Assembly: GCA_947450645.1 (NCBI GenBank)
Contig: CANFWH010000006.1
Span: forward strand, 1 to 64,000
Length of the DNA: 64,000 nt
Direction: 5' to 3'
From: Comamonadaceae bacterium
GTDB lineage: Bacteria > Pseudomonadota > Gammaproteobacteria > Burkholderiales > Burkholderiaceae_C
Notes under the pieces: generated by a model
What the model was told of the DNA's origin: nothing
Database searches by the model: none
What the model saw: only the letters and a program-made list of their open reading frames with translations
Translations under genes and position numbers: made by a program
Shown here: one piece after another, positions 51,898 through 60,813 of the stretch
How positions within the stretch are numbered: position 1 is the stretch's first letter
How the letters are laid out: each line of letters starts with the position of its first letter

Positions 51898-52524
51898 ATG
51901 AGAAAAATCTCTAATTTGATGATCACTTTCGCTATCGCCTTACTGGCTGTGGTTTTGCAAGGGTGTTCTTATATGCCTGTCTCGATCACGAGTTGGATTG
52001 ACGCCCCATCAAAAGACACAGGCTGGGTCGTTCTGTTTGACGGCACAAGCCTCAACAGCTGGACGAGCATTGGTAATGCCAATTGGCGGCTCTACGACGG
52101 CGCTGTGCAAGCCGAAATTGGCTCGGGCTTTTTGGTCTCTAAGCAGTCCTATAAAGACTTTCAAATCAAGGCCGAATTTTGGGCGGACGAAGAGGCCAAT
52201 AGTGGCATTTTTTTGCGTCTGTCCGATCCAAAGAACGTGACTTCGGACAATGCGTATGAGGTCAATATTTTTGACAAACGACCCGATCCAACTTATGGAA
52301 CAGGCGCAATTGTTGATGTTGCTAAAGCGCCCAATCCCATGCCATTAGCTGCTGGTAAGTGGAATACCTACGAGATCACGGCTAAGGGGTCACAGCTGAC
52401 TGTGACGCTCAACGGCGTGGTGACGGCAGATGTATCAAACAGCAAGTTTACCAGTGGCCCTATCGCGCTGCAATCAGCGGGTGGCGTGATTAAGTTTCGC
52501 CGCGTCTGGATTAAGCCAGTATGA
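51898..52524 (+). CDS. DUF1080 lipoprotein (3-keto-disaccharide hydrolase-like)
   Basis: A 208-aa exported lipoprotein: signal peptide with lipobox LQGC (Cys23). The mature domain is a concanavalin-like jelly roll (PF06439) with VLFDGTSLNSW and NSGIFLRLSDPKN, found in glycan- and keto-sugar-acting proteins. Whether it is catalytic is unclear. AGGAG is 7 bases before the ATG. It overlaps the next gene by 4 bp and begins a four-gene export and membrane operon. Confidence 0.87.
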   Translation: MRKISNLMITFAIALLAVVLQGCSYMPVSITSWIDAPSKDTGWVVLFDGTSLNSWTSIGNANWRLYDGAVQAEIGSGFLVSKQSYKDFQIKAEFWADEEANSGIFLRLSDPKNVTSDNAYEVNIFDKRPDPTYGTGAIVDVAKAPNPMPLAAGKWNTYEITAKGSQLTVTLNGVVTADVSNSKFTSGPIALQSAGGVIKFRRVWIKPV

Positions 52525-53972
52525 ACGCCCGTGCTGCCCTGAGTTTTATTTTTCTCAGTGCGGCGCTATGCCACGCCAGTTATGGCTTGGCACAGGATAA
52601 AGCCGAATCCAAAAACATGGCTTTAATGGGCTATAGCGATTTACAAGGACGCACGGCCTATCAACCCACGATTCAAAAACAAGGCGATCGTTGGATTGCC
52701 TATGTGGGGCATCACGGTGATAAAAAGCTCAATCCACTGAACGGAAAAATCGAGAACAACGGCACGTCGATCATTGACGTGACGGATGTCCAGCACCCCA
52801 AGTATCTGTTCCACATTCCAGGCGAAGAGGGCATGGCGGAGCAGGGCGGTAGCCAGATGGTTCGCGTGTGCGCGGGCGCAACTTTGCCCAAGGCGGACAA
52901 GAGTAAGTTTTATATGCTGCGCGTGTTTGGCAATCAAGCGCACGAGATTTGGGATGTGACAAAACCCGAAGCTCCGACGCTGCTTTCAACGGTGGTGAAG
53001 GGCTTGAAGGGCACGCATAAAAACTTTTGGGAATGCGACACGGGCATTGCGTATTTGGTATCAGGCAATCCGCAATGGCGCACCAATCGCATGACACAGG
53101 TGTATGACCTGTCAAACCCCGCCAAGCCTGTGTTTATAAGGGATTTCGGCCTAGTCGGGCAACAACCTGGCGCGGACGGTACTGTGCCCACCCAGCTGCA
53201 CGGCGTGATGTCCACGGGCCCCAAAGGTAACCGCGTCTATTTTGGTTATGGCACGAATAGCGAAGGCATTATTCAGATCGTTGATCGAGATAAATTGCTG
53301 AATGGCTCGAAAGACCCAACGCCAGAAAATCTGCTGTACCCACAAGTCGCGCGGCTGGATATGCCCGCCATGCACGGTGCACACACGACCTTCCCGATGC
53401 TCCATCACACCGTGCCTGAGTTTGATAAAAATCTGCTTGGCAAAGTGCGTGATTTTGTTGTGGTGACCGATGAAGCCATTCAAAAAGAATGCTTGGAAGG
53501 CAGGCAAATGGTGTGGGTGCTGGACGTGACGAACGAGAAAAAACCGTTTGGTGTGTCGAGTTGGACGGTGCCAGAAAAGAGCGGGAATTTTTGCTCACGT
53601 GGCGGTCGTTTCGGTACGCACTCCAGCAACGAAAGCATGACGGAGGTGTACTTTGGCAAGGTCATGTTCTTTTCGCATTTCAATGCAGGCGTACGCGCAC
53701 TTGATGTGCGCGATCCATTTAATTTGAAAGAAATCGCTTACTACATTCCAGCTATGACCAAGGACACGGTGGTGCTGCAAACGCCAGCTGGGCAGGCTAA
53801 AAATCCAAACGCCACGGCGGCATCAGACAAGCGCGTGATTCAAACCAACAACGTCGAAGTGGACGAGCGCGGCTACATCTACATCGTGGACCGAGCCAAT
53901 ACGGGTATGCATATTTTGTCGCTCACAGGTGCGGCTCGCGATATCGCCAATTGGAATGCAGCTAGTCGCTAA
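52521..53972 (+). CDS. Secreted LVIVD-repeat beta-propeller protein
   Basis: A 483-aa exported protein with signal peptide ending GLAQ (about residue 24). The body carries LVIVD-type repeats such as GTSIIDVTDVQHPKYL, HEIWDVTKPEAPTLLS and TQVYDLSNPAKPVFIRDF, and predicts a beta-propeller. Paired cysteines occur (ECDTG, CSRGG). The function of such proteins is unknown; some resemble the selenium-binding/methanethiol oxidase fold. It is coupled to the DUF1080 gene by ATGA and overlaps the next gene by 17 bp. Confidence 0.85.
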   Translation: MNARAALSFIFLSAALCHASYGLAQDKAESKNMALMGYSDLQGRTAYQPTIQKQGDRWIAYVGHHGDKKLNPLNGKIENNGTSIIDVTDVQHPKYLFHIPGEEGMAEQGGSQMVRVCAGATLPKADKSKFYMLRVFGNQAHEIWDVTKPEAPTLLSTVVKGLKGTHKNFWECDTGIAYLVSGNPQWRTNRMTQVYDLSNPAKPVFIRDFGLVGQQPGADGTVPTQLHGVMSTGPKGNRVYFGYGTNSEGIIQIVDRDKLLNGSKDPTPENLLYPQVARLDMPAMHGAHTTFPMLHHTVPEFDKNLLGKVRDFVVVTDEAIQKECLEGRQMVWVLDVTNEKKPFGVSSWTVPEKSGNFCSRGGRFGTHSSNESMTEVYFGKVMFFSHFNAGVRALDVRDPFNLKEIAYYIPAMTKDTVVLQTPAGQAKNPNATAASDKRVIQTNNVEVDERGYIYIVDRANTGMHILSLTGAARDIANWNAASR

Positions 53973-55236
53973 GCCACGTCCTGCTTGGTTTGCCGCAGGG
54001 CTACTTTCGGCGACTGCCACTTTGCCAGCCTCCGCACACAGCTTTTACGAGCGCTACGATTTGCCGATTCCGTTGTCCTATTTTTTGTGGGGTGCGGGAT
54101 TAGTCGTGGCGCTCACCTTCGTATTGGTTGTCTTTCAAACCCTTAAGCCGCTGATTCGTTTTGCCGCTTCGCTGCTGTTTTTCCTCACGATAGCCGCGGC
54201 GCTTTTTGGCACTGCCAATCCTTTGATGAACCTAGCCCCCAGCTTGGTGTGGGTCACGTGGTGGGTCGGTCTCTCGTTAGTGATCGCGGCGTTTGGCGAT
54301 GTGTGGCCGTTGCTAGATCCATGGCGCACGCTGTGGGATGTGCTTGCGAGGTTGGGCTTGAGGCCGCTCATGCGTACATGGCCTGTTGTGTGGGGGATGT
54401 ACCCAGCGGTGCTTTGCTTGCTGGCATGGAGTTGGCTAGAGGTGGTTTTCCCCATCGCTGTCGTGCCACGCGATCTGGGGTTTTTGGCGTTGGCGTGGAC
54501 GGCCATCAGCTTGACTGGCATGTGGATGTTTGGCGCAGAAGTGTGGCAAACACGTACAGATTTTGTTGCCATTTATTTCCGCTTGATTGCCAAAATCGGC
54601 CTGCAGGCCACGTCCGATAAGGCTTCCACGAGTGCTATTTCCGAGGCAAGGGGCTATGTCGGCTTCATATTGGCGATGCTCGCAACCGTGCTGTTCGATG
54701 GTCTTCACGGTCACCCTGCTTGGCTTTCTATTAGGGACGCTGTGTTCACTCTCTTGCCCAATTGGCTGATACATGTGCGATATTTTTCTGGTACGTTTGG
54801 CTTGATTGCAGTGTGGCTGATTTTTATGGCGAGCTACAAACTCGTCACAAAGCAGCACGCCAAAGACTTTGCGCCAAGCCTGATTCCGATTGCAGTGGCG
54901 TATGTGGTGGCGCACAATTTTTCTAACCTCGTCATCCAAGGTCAGAACGTTGTCTTCTTGCTGTCCGATCCGTTTGGCTCGGGCTGGAATTTGTTAGGTA
55001 CAGCCGACTTTAGACCCAGCAGCGATTTCATCAATGCCAAGTTCGTGTGGTATTTGGCCGTGTCTTCCATCGTGCTGGGGCACGTGGTCGCTGTGGTGGT
55101 GGCGCACCGCACCGCGCTTCGCCTTTGCGCCAATACCAAGCAAGCAAGCTGGCTGGCTTTGCCCTTTACGGCGCTAATGATTGCCTACACCTTGCTCAGT
55201 TTGCTCATCATCGCCGAGCCGATTGTGGGCGTTTAA
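53956..55236 (+). CDS. Polytopic membrane protein of the fenitrothion-hydrolase (FedB)-like family
   Basis: A 426-aa protein with a signal-like N-terminus ending PASAHSF, then the conserved YDLPIPLSYFLWGAG and about ten transmembrane helices. From memory, this family is named after a Burkholderia fenitrothion hydrolase; most members have no tested function, so hydrolase activity here is only a possibility. Conserved His residues occur in the HGHPAWL and AHNFSN loops. The start at 53956 (MQLVAKPRPAW) overlaps the propeller gene. Confidence 0.7.
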   Translation: MQLVAKPRPAWFAAGLLSATATLPASAHSFYERYDLPIPLSYFLWGAGLVVALTFVLVVFQTLKPLIRFAASLLFFLTIAAALFGTANPLMNLAPSLVWVTWWVGLSLVIAAFGDVWPLLDPWRTLWDVLARLGLRPLMRTWPVVWGMYPAVLCLLAWSWLEVVFPIAVVPRDLGFLALAWTAISLTGMWMFGAEVWQTRTDFVAIYFRLIAKIGLQATSDKASTSAISEARGYVGFILAMLATVLFDGLHGHPAWLSIRDAVFTLLPNWLIHVRYFSGTFGLIAVWLIFMASYKLVTKQHAKDFAPSLIPIAVAYVVAHNFSNLVIQGQNVVFLLSDPFGSGWNLLGTADFRPSSDFINAKFVWYLAVSSIVLGHVVAVVVAHRTALRLCANTKQASWLALPFTALMIAYTLLSLLIIAEPIVGV

Positions 55237-55244
55237 TTCATATC

Positions 55245-56216
55245 ATGTTCAATATTTTTATTTCATTGATCGCCGCGCTAAGCTTTATTCCATATGCCTT
55301 GGCGCAAAGCGGTGACTTCCCCAATAAGCCCATCACGATCATCGTAGCGTATGGCCCTGGTGGGCAGGGGGATACGTTTGCACGTATCGTGGGCGAGCGA
55401 CTCACGAGCAGCTACAAGCAATCGGTAGTGATTGATAACAGGCCTGGCGTAGCGGGCATGATTGGCACGCGCATCGTGGCCAAAAGTAAAAACGATGGCT
55501 ACACTTTGCTGCTGGGGCAAACGGGCGAAATCGCCGTGAACCGCGTCATCATTAAAGGTATGGATTACGACCCGCTCAAAGATTTAATGCCCGTGGTCTT
55601 GATCGGCAATGCGCCGCTCGTGCTCCTTGCGCCGGCAGACGCGTCCTACAACAGCTTGGCTGACTTCATCAAACAGGCCAAAGCATCCAAGGGTGGATTT
55701 AGCTTTGGCTCGGTTGGTGCAGGTACGCCAGGTCATCTATCAGCCGTGGCGCTGGCTTTGGCCGCAGGTTTAGAGATGACGCATGTGCCCTACAAAAGCG
55801 TGGGACCACTCTTTGCTGATTTGATGGCGGCACGTCTGCAATTGTTTATCAGCAGCGCGTCCGCCGCCATCCCGCAAATCAAAGGCGGAAAGTTGAAAGC
55901 GATTGCGGTGACGACGCCCGTGCGCATGAGTTCGCTGCCGCAAGTGCCCACGGTACAAGAGGTGATTGGTCAGCCGTTTAGCTACACACTGTGGGGTGGA
56001 CTCTTTGCGCCAGCAGGCACGCCGCCAGCGGTGATTCAAAGTCTGAATAAAGAGGTCAATAGCATCCTCGCGCAAAGCGAGATTCGCGCCAAATTTGAAG
56101 CTGATAATTTAAATGTGCCAGCCAATTCACCGCTTGACTTTTCCAAGTACGTGCAGACCGAAGTTATAAAGTTTGAACGATTGGTGCGCGATGCAAATTT
56201 AAAAATTGAGCCTTAG
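55245..56216 (+). CDS. Bug/TctC-family periplasmic binding protein
   Basis: A 323-aa exported protein: signal peptide ending ALA (about residue 20), then the Bug signature FPNKPITIIVAYGPGGQGD, DNRPGVAGMIGTR and THVPYKSVGP. The family is greatly expanded in Burkholderiales and binds small carboxylates or amides. No TctA/TctB membrane subunits are nearby. The start at 55245 is 8 bp after the upstream stop. The stop shares TTAG with the convergent FrnE-like gene. Confidence 0.92.
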   Translation: MFNIFISLIAALSFIPYALAQSGDFPNKPITIIVAYGPGGQGDTFARIVGERLTSSYKQSVVIDNRPGVAGMIGTRIVAKSKNDGYTLLLGQTGEIAVNRVIIKGMDYDPLKDLMPVVLIGNAPLVLLAPADASYNSLADFIKQAKASKGGFSFGSVGAGTPGHLSAVALALAAGLEMTHVPYKSVGPLFADLMAARLQLFISSASAAIPQIKGGKLKAIAVTTPVRMSSLPQVPTVQEVIGQPFSYTLWGGLFAPAGTPPAVIQSLNKEVNSILAQSEIRAKFEADNLNVPANSPLDFSKYVQTEVIKFERLVRDANLKIEP

Positions 56217-56902
56217 TCAGCAGAGCTTGCCGCTATCTGCCGCAGCGCATTTTCAAACACGCTGGCGGGCTGTCCACCTGAAATGAGATGCCTATCGTTA
56301 ATGATGACCGCAGGTACAGCGTGAATCTCTTGCGAGTGATAAAAACGCTGCCGCGCACGCACTTGTGCGGTGTACTCGTCACTATCCAATATCGCTGTAG
56401 CCCTTGCTGTGTCTAGTCCCAAGCGATTGACCACGTCTAAAAGCGCGGCGCGCTCCGCAGGATTTTTGCCTTCAGTGAAGTACGATTTCAGCATCTCTTT
56501 TTTCATTTTGTGCTGGATGCTCACTCCGCTCGCGTCATTGCCCAATTCACTTGCCCAGTGCAAGAGTCGATGACAGTCAAACGTATTCCAAGTACGACCA
56601 CGCCCGCCAAGCCTAAACTCAAATCCCACTTCCGAACCGCGTGCCCGAATCATCTCGTAAGTCTTGGCTTGTTGCTCCGCCGTTGAGCCATATTTTTGCG
56701 ACAAGTGCTCGGTGATATCTTGTCCTTCGGGCGGCATATCGGGGTTCAATTGAAACGGCTGAAAGTGAATCTCGGTTTTAATGTCGCTACCTAAATTGGC
56801 AATGGCTTTCTCTAGTGAGCCAAGCCCCACGGCGCACCACGGGCAAGCCACGTCGGAGACGAAATCGATTTTTAGCGTAGGTGTATGGGATTGAGTATTC
56901 AT
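56213..56902 (-). CDS. DsbA-family oxidoreductase, FrnE-like
   Basis: A 229-aa cytosolic thioredoxin-fold protein with an inserted helical domain. The redox motif CPWC lies in SDVACPWCAVGLGSLEKAI. HLLSGGQP-like sequence (HLISGGQP) and VPAVIINDRH near the C-terminus give the cis-Pro loop. There is no signal peptide. FrnE relatives are linked to oxidative-stress tolerance and polyketide biosynthesis; the substrate is unknown. It follows the dehydrogenase gene by 28 bp. Confidence 0.9.
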   Translation of the reverse strand: MNTQSHTPTLKIDFVSDVACPWCAVGLGSLEKAIANLGSDIKTEIHFQPFQLNPDMPPEGQDITEHLSQKYGSTAEQQAKTYEMIRARGSEVGFEFRLGGRGRTWNTFDCHRLLHWASELGNDASGVSIQHKMKKEMLKSYFTEGKNPAERAALLDVVNRLGLDTARATAILDSDEYTAQVRARQRFYHSQEIHAVPAVIINDRHLISGGQPASVFENALRQIAASSAD

Positions 56903-56930
56903 GGTTAGATTATCTAGGTGGAATGCCTTG

Positions 56931-58004
56931 TCAGTCCTCTATCGTTGCGCCCAGCAATCTTGCCGAAAATGCAGTCCCCGTCTGGGCTGTGCTTAGCGTG
57001 CCACCTACGTCGCGCGTGACTTCACCAGAGAGTATGGCAGCGGCGGCAGCGTCTTCAATTGCACGGCTGGCCGCAAGGAATGCGGGCAGCTGTTTACGCT
57101 GCCCATGCCAGTTGAGCAGCATCGCAGCAGACAAAATTAAAGAAAAAGGATTGGCAATGTTTTGTCCCGCGATATCGGGCGCGGAGCCATGCGCTGCTTG
57201 ACCCATCGCATAATCACGCCCCGCGTTGAGTGAACCACCAAGACCAAGGCTGCCCGAGAGTTCGGCGGTTAAATCGGACAAGATATCACCAAACATATTG
57301 GTGGTGACGATGACGTTAAATTTGTGCGGCGCACGCACCACGTGCGCCATCATGGCGTCCACAATGAAGTCGTCCACGCGCACCTCGGGGAACTCTTTGG
57401 CAACCGCATGGCACATCTCTAAAAATAGACCATCACCCATTTGCAGCACATTTGCTTTGTGTACCAAGGTCACATGTTTGCTACGCGTCATGGCCAGCTC
57501 AAACGCAGAGCGTGCAATGCGCTCGCAGCAGTGGCGCGTGATGCGGCGCAGCGAAATCACCACGTCAGGCGTAATGCGCATTTCGCTCGACCCTGATTCG
57601 ATATTGCGGTCGGCGTAAAAGCCCTCGGTGTTTTCGCGAACCACAACTAAATCGAAAGCGCCAAGTGCGTGCGTCATGCCCGCATAGGTGCGCGAAGGGC
57701 GGATATTGGCGTACAAATCGAGACTCTTGCGGAAGAACTTGGATGGATTAATTTCGCCCTTGGACTCGTCTTTAAAGTCGTAAGTGGACATAGGACCCAG
57801 CATTAAGCCATCTGCCGCTTTCACTTTAGCAAGCAGGGCGGGCGTGACTGTTGCACCGTGCTGCTTGAGGCTATCGTGCCCCGCGATGTCGAAATCCAAA
57901 TGAAGGCCAAGTTTAAAAGTTTGCGATGCTGCACGCAGTACTTCGGCCGTGGCGGCCATGGTCTCTGGGCCAATGCCGTCGCCTGGCAGAACAATGATTT
58001 TCAT
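56931..58004 (-). CDS. Isocitrate/isopropylmalate-type beta-decarboxylating dehydrogenase
   Basis: A 357-aa NAD(P)- and metal-dependent dehydrogenase. Motifs: LPGDGIGPE at the start, VVRENTEGFYADRN, the catalytic Lys in LVHKANVLQMGDGLF, metal-binding Asp in DAMMAHVVRAP and NMFGDILSDLTAELSGSLG. HGSAPDIAGQNIANP binds the cofactor. It fits neither LeuB nor Icd closely; tartrate, 3-isopropylmalate or homoisocitrate-type substrates are all possible. A 125-bp divergent region separates it from dppB. Confidence 0.85.
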   Translation of the reverse strand: MKIIVLPGDGIGPETMAATAEVLRAASQTFKLGLHLDFDIAGHDSLKQHGATVTPALLAKVKAADGLMLGPMSTYDFKDESKGEINPSKFFRKSLDLYANIRPSRTYAGMTHALGAFDLVVVRENTEGFYADRNIESGSSEMRITPDVVISLRRITRHCCERIARSAFELAMTRSKHVTLVHKANVLQMGDGLFLEMCHAVAKEFPEVRVDDFIVDAMMAHVVRAPHKFNVIVTTNMFGDILSDLTAELSGSLGLGGSLNAGRDYAMGQAAHGSAPDIAGQNIANPFSLILSAAMLLNWHGQRKQLPAFLAASRAIEDAAAAAILSGEVTRDVGGTLSTAQTGTAFSARLLGATIED

Positions 58005-58009
58005 GTGTA

Positions 58010-58115
58010 GGGCTTAAAAATTTAAGAAGCCCAGTATAGGAAATTTTGATTTCTTCTCCTACAGTCATGTGCCTCCTAAGGGTATATCCTTATCTACTGT
58101 GTACCAAAAAGTACA
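58010..58115. promoter_or_regulatory. Divergent control region with two inverted repeats
   Basis: GGGCTT (58010-58015) and AAGCCC (58027-58032) form one dyad just upstream of the dehydrogenase start; CTTAAA-AA-TTTAAG is nested within. A second dyad, TGTAC-CAAAAA-GTACA (58100-58115), lies 15 bases before the dppB start. These may be operators for the divergent units. No strong promoter hexamers stand out. Confidence 0.4.
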
Positions 58116-58129
58116 TAAACTTTATATCC

Positions 58130-59068
58130 ATGCTAAAACTGATTTTTCATCGCCTGCTGCTGTCGATCCCGCTGCTCTTTGCGGTGACGTTTTTGACGTT
58201 CTTTTTAAGCAGTTTTGCGCCCACCGATATGGCGCGTAACGTGCTTGGTGTGAATGGGACGCAGGCTGAGTATCTAGAGCTGCGCGCGCAAATGGGTCTT
58301 GACCAACCGCTGCTTGTTCAATATCAACATTGGGCCACTAAGGTCTTGCAGGGTGATCTGGGTGTCTCGTATTTCACCAACGAATCTGTCTCTGGTTTAC
58401 TGAACGAGCGTATCGGAGTCACGCTATCCATCATGCTGGGCGTGTTGGTTGTGATTGTGCTGGCGGGCGTCAGTCTGGGTGTCCTATCAGCCACGCGCGG
58501 CGGAAGGTTTGGCAAGCTGCTTGATGCCGTCTCGCTCCTTGGTTTAGTGTTCCCTTCGTTTGTGGTGGCGTTGGTGTACATCGTCGTATTTGCGGTGTGG
58601 CTACGGTGGTTTCCTGCAACGGGTTACACGCCGCTCAATCAAGGTTTTGCACCTTGGGCAATGGGTTTAGTTCTGCCTATTTTTGCGGTCGCCACTTACT
58701 TCACCAGTATTGTGGCTAAGCAAACGCGCGAGGCGATGAATGATGTGATGAAGCGAGATTTCATTAGGGCGCTGCGAGCGAGCGGCCTGTCCGAGTGGCG
58801 CGTGGTGCTACTGCATGGTCTGCGCAACGCGGCCTTGCCTGTGGTGACCAATCTCGGGCTCATCATGGTGGTGGCGATGTCGAGCAGCGTATTTGTCGAA
58901 CGAGCGTTTGTGCTGCCGGGTCTCGGCAGTTTGGCTGTGGGCGCTGCCGATCAAGCCGATGTGCAATTGATGTTGGGCTGTACGCTGTACTTCGCGCTGC
59001 TCTCCGTCGCTATTAATTTGATGGTGGACTTGAGTTACGGCTGGCTCAATCCCAAGGTGCGAGCTTGA
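58130..59068 (+). CDS. Dipeptide/oligopeptide ABC transporter permease, DppB-like
   Basis: A 313-aa inner-membrane protein with six predicted helices. The start at 58130 (MLKLIFHRLLLSIP) is followed by TM1. The permease-ATPase coupling motif is seen as EAMNDVMKRDFIRALRASGL. FVERAFVLPGLGSL is also typical. It imports peptides or similar solutes together with the fused permease/ATPase, the second ATPase and the binding protein encoded next. A TGA stop lies 2 bp before the next ATG. Confidence 0.92.
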   Translation: MLKLIFHRLLLSIPLLFAVTFLTFFLSSFAPTDMARNVLGVNGTQAEYLELRAQMGLDQPLLVQYQHWATKVLQGDLGVSYFTNESVSGLLNERIGVTLSIMLGVLVVIVLAGVSLGVLSATRGGRFGKLLDAVSLLGLVFPSFVVALVYIVVFAVWLRWFPATGYTPLNQGFAPWAMGLVLPIFAVATYFTSIVAKQTREAMNDVMKRDFIRALRASGLSEWRVVLLHGLRNAALPVVTNLGLIMVVAMSSSVFVERAFVLPGLGSLAVGAADQADVQLMLGCTLYFALLSVAINLMVDLSYGWLNPKVRA

Positions 59069-59070
59069 AT

Positions 59071-60813
59071 ATGAACGCATCCTTTTTATCAAGACTGCTT
59101 AAAAAGCCCTTGGCCTTGGTGGCGATTTTGTGGCTACTGTTTGTGGTGCTTTGTGCGATTGCGCCGACACTGATTTCGCATCTCGATCCACTGGATCAAG
59201 ACCTGCTGGCGGTGAAGCAATGGCCAAGCAGTGAGCACGGGCTGGGAACCGATCTGCTGGGTCGCGACATCGTCGCCCGCTTGGCGCATGGCTCGCTGCC
59301 CACACTGCTGGGTACGCTGCAAGCCTTGCTGGTAGCGGCTTTGCTCAGTATCACGCTCGGTGTCAGTGCGGGTTACTTTCGCGGCGCTTGGGATAAATGG
59401 GTGACGCAATATGTCAACCTCATGATGTCGATGCCCTTCATCGTGACGGCGCTTGCGGTGCTGATGGTGTTTGGCCGCTCCATGATGTCGGCGATGGTGA
59501 CCTTTGGTGTACTTGCATCCGCAGGCTCGATCCGCATGGTGCGCAGCGTCACGCTGGGCGTGCGCGAAGAGCTTTACATTGAGGCGGCGCGAATTAGCGG
59601 CCTGTCCGACTTTGCCATCATGACGCGTCATGTGTTGCCGCGTATTGTGGGACCCGTGGTTGTGTCGCTCTCGCTCTTTGCCGCAGCTTCTGTGACTACG
59701 CAAACAGGCATTGCATTTTTGGGCTTGGGCGTTGTGCCACCAGCGCCCACATGGGGTGGCATGATTTACGACGCTGCCGCCAGCATTAACGATTTCCCTT
59801 GGATGCTCGTGCCCTCTGGCATGGCTGTGGCGTTCACGATTTTGGCGTTTGGCCTCTTGGGCGATGCGTTGTCAGATACCGCGGTCGAGACTTGGACACG
59901 CGGTGGAGCAAAAAAGATGGCTACGAACACTGCCTTGGAAGCCAATACCAGCAAGGCTTCCAGCAGTGCCGTTTTGGCCATGCACCATGTGACGATTCAA
60001 ACGACGGGACTTGAACCCAAGGTGTTGGTCAACAACATCAGCTTCGAGTTACGAGCAGGCGAGACGCTCGGCATCGTGGGCGAATCGGGTAGCGGCAAAA
60101 CGCTGACTTCGCTCTCGCTGCTCGGACTATTACCTAGCGGCGTGGAGATGACTCGCGGAGAAGCAACCGTCATGCTCAATGGCACACAGCAACGCATCGC
60201 ACTGACCGATACGCCGCAGCTGGCAAGGCTTCGCGGCAAAACCGTAGGCATGATTTTTCAAGAGCCGATGGCGGCGCTTGATCCATGCTTTACGGTCGGA
60301 CATCACCTCACCGAAGTGATCCGCGCCCACAGCAAAGTGAGCAGCAGCGAAGCCAAGGCGCAAGCGCTGGCGCTCTTGGCGCAAGTGCATATTTTGGACG
60401 TGGAAGATATTTACAAACGCTATCCGCACCAGATATCGGGTGGTATGGCACAGCGCGTGGGCATCGCCAGAGCCTTGGCCTTGAAGCCCGCGATTCTATT
60501 GGCCGACGAGCCAACGACCGCGCTGGATGTGACGGTGCAAGCGGAGATTTTGGAGCTCATTCGCGAACTCTCCAAATCGCACAATATGGCGGTGGTGCTA
60601 GTGACGCACGACTGGGGCGTCGTGGCCGATATTTGCGACCGTGCGCTCGTGCTCTACAAAGGCGACAAGATGGAAGAGGCCAGCGTGATCGATTTGTTTG
60701 AACGTCCACAAACGGCGTACACCCAAGCGCTACTCAAAGCCAATCCGCATAACGTGAAAGCAGGTGATCGCTTGCCGACCATTGCGGATGTGATGAAGGA
60801 AGTGTTGACATGA
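59071..60813 (+). CDS. Fused ABC permease (DppC-like) and ATPase (DppD-like)
   Basis: A 580-aa protein. Residues 1-280 are a DppC-type permease with N-terminal TM and EAA motif (EAARISGLSDFAIMTRHVLP). A Lys/Ala/Ser-rich linker (about 279-300) leads to an ATPase with Walker A GESGSGKT, Q-loop FQEPMAALDP, signature SGGMAQR and Walker B ILLADEP. The C-terminal peptide-transporter extension seen in DppD/OppD (with an iron-sulfur motif in some) appears shortened. The joint holds a slippery A AAA AAG and an internal ribosome-binding site, so separate products are possible. Confidence 0.9.
   Translation: MNASFLSRLLKKPLALVAILWLLFVVLCAIAPTLISHLDPLDQDLLAVKQWPSSEHGLGTDLLGRDIVARLAHGSLPTLLGTLQALLVAALLSITLGVSAGYFRGAWDKWVTQYVNLMMSMPFIVTALAVLMVFGRSMMSAMVTFGVLASAGSIRMVRSVTLGVREELYIEAARISGLSDFAIMTRHVLPRIVGPVVVSLSLFAAASVTTQTGIAFLGLGVVPPAPTWGGMIYDAAASINDFPWMLVPSGMAVAFTILAFGLLGDALSDTAVETWTRGGAKKMATNTALEANTSKASSSAVLAMHHVTIQTTGLEPKVLVNNISFELRAGETLGIVGESGSGKTLTSLSLLGLLPSGVEMTRGEATVMLNGTQQRIALTDTPQLARLRGKTVGMIFQEPMAALDPCFTVGHHLTEVIRAHSKVSSSEAKAQALALLAQVHILDVEDIYKRYPHQISGGMAQRVGIARALALKPAILLADEPTTALDVTVQAEILELIRELSKSHNMAVVLVTHDWGVVADICDRALVLYKGDKMEEASVIDLFERPQTAYTQALLKANPHNVKAGDRLPTIADVMKEVLT
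59902..59919 (+). promoter_or_regulatory. Possible recoding/internal start signal at the permease-ATPase joint
   Basis: GGTGGAG (59902-59908) is followed by the heptamer A AAA AAG (59910-59916) in the correct frame (GCA AAA AAG), the same slippery motif as E. coli dnaX, then an in-frame ATG at 59917. A -1 shift would end after about 33 codons at a TGA at 60012-60014, giving a permease-only product. Internal initiation at 59917 would give the ATPase alone. Confidence 0.4.

Noticed and set aside
48102-56216. Direct control of the Bug-containing operon by the TctDE-like pair
   Set aside because: The pair resembles TctD/TctE, but tctAB is absent, the operon is 2 kb away on the other strand, and no shared binding site could be shown.
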